From Ancylobacter radicis (GTDB lineage Bacteria > Pseudomonadota > Alphaproteobacteria > Rhizobiales > Xanthobacteraceae), in NCBI RefSeq assembly GCF_018449475.1, contig NZ_JAHCQH010000015.1, forward strand, positions 372,001 through 436,000: a DNA stretch of 64,000 nt. Direction: 5' to 3'. The position numbers and the translations under genes were made by a program. Positions 63,324 to 64,000 of this stretch are shown piece after piece; position 1 is the first letter of the stretch, and the number at the start of each line of letters is the position of its first letter. The notes beneath the pieces were generated by a model. It did not search any database and was not told the origin of the DNA. It was given only the letters and a program-made list of their open reading frames with translations.

Positions 63324-64000
<677 letters not shown>

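Overview
The window is high-GC, gene-dense DNA from an alphaproteobacterium, most likely order Hyphomicrobiales and plausibly a Xanthobacteraceae-type soil bacterium (Ancylobacter/Starkeya/Xanthobacter-like; the genus is inference). The reasons are GlnII-type glutamine synthetase beside a DUF2735 gene, a GlpV/GlpU-type glycerol ABC system, FixL/FixJ-like signalling, a SigF/NrsF-bufferin operon and several LysR regulators with divergent targets. No rRNA, tRNA, CRISPR array, insertion sequence or phage gene was recognised. One short AT-rich gene (40671-41048) looks acquired.

Layout. 1-1609: end of a sensor kinase, a FixJ-type regulator and a lone receiver. 1838-3454: stress genes (Dps, peroxiredoxin, DsbA-like). 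3593-5500: membrane PAS histidine kinase. 5504-10590: LysR with a divergent MFS pump, then an EmrA/EmrB-like pair. 10721-12697: AraC regulator and a chloroperoxidase-like hydrolase. 12755-16605: ECF sigma factor and NrsF-like anti-sigma factor, divergent from a four-gene bufferin (copper-binding peptide) operon; both sides carry matching ECF promoter-like sequences. 16657-22054: L-rhamnonate uptake and catabolism by the diketo-hydrolase route, with a divergent LysR.

22228-27904: four overlapping or abutting glycosyltransferase genes, the last fused to a polysaccharide deacetylase domain. 39513 down to 27886 (minus strand): eight tightly packed genes that look like one operon: an ABC-exporter-like protein whose ATPase motifs are nearly all destroyed, a cyclic-nucleotide-binding protein, a heme-anchor/[2Fe-2S]/class III cyclase protein lacking two catalytic residues, a fused OppDF ATPase, a family 5 binding protein, two permeases and a small methyltransferase. 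This is the strongest candidate for an undescribed system.

39617-42488: a secreted polysaccharide-lyase-like protein, the AT-rich orphan and a UDP-sugar dehydrogenase. 42578-48042: an OmpR/EnvZ-type pair divergent from macAB. 48046-51428: a variant serine hydroxymethyltransferase, a class IV aminotransferase and an anchored DUF2778/Tlde1 protein. 51872-56289: Hsp20, Lon and cardiolipin synthase. 56583-59317: nitrogen genes (glnII with a near-consensus sigma-54 promoter, DUF2735 protein, glutaminase). 59556-64000: glycerol uptake and phosphorylation (glpK, glpV, glpU, glpQ, the last cut by the window edge).
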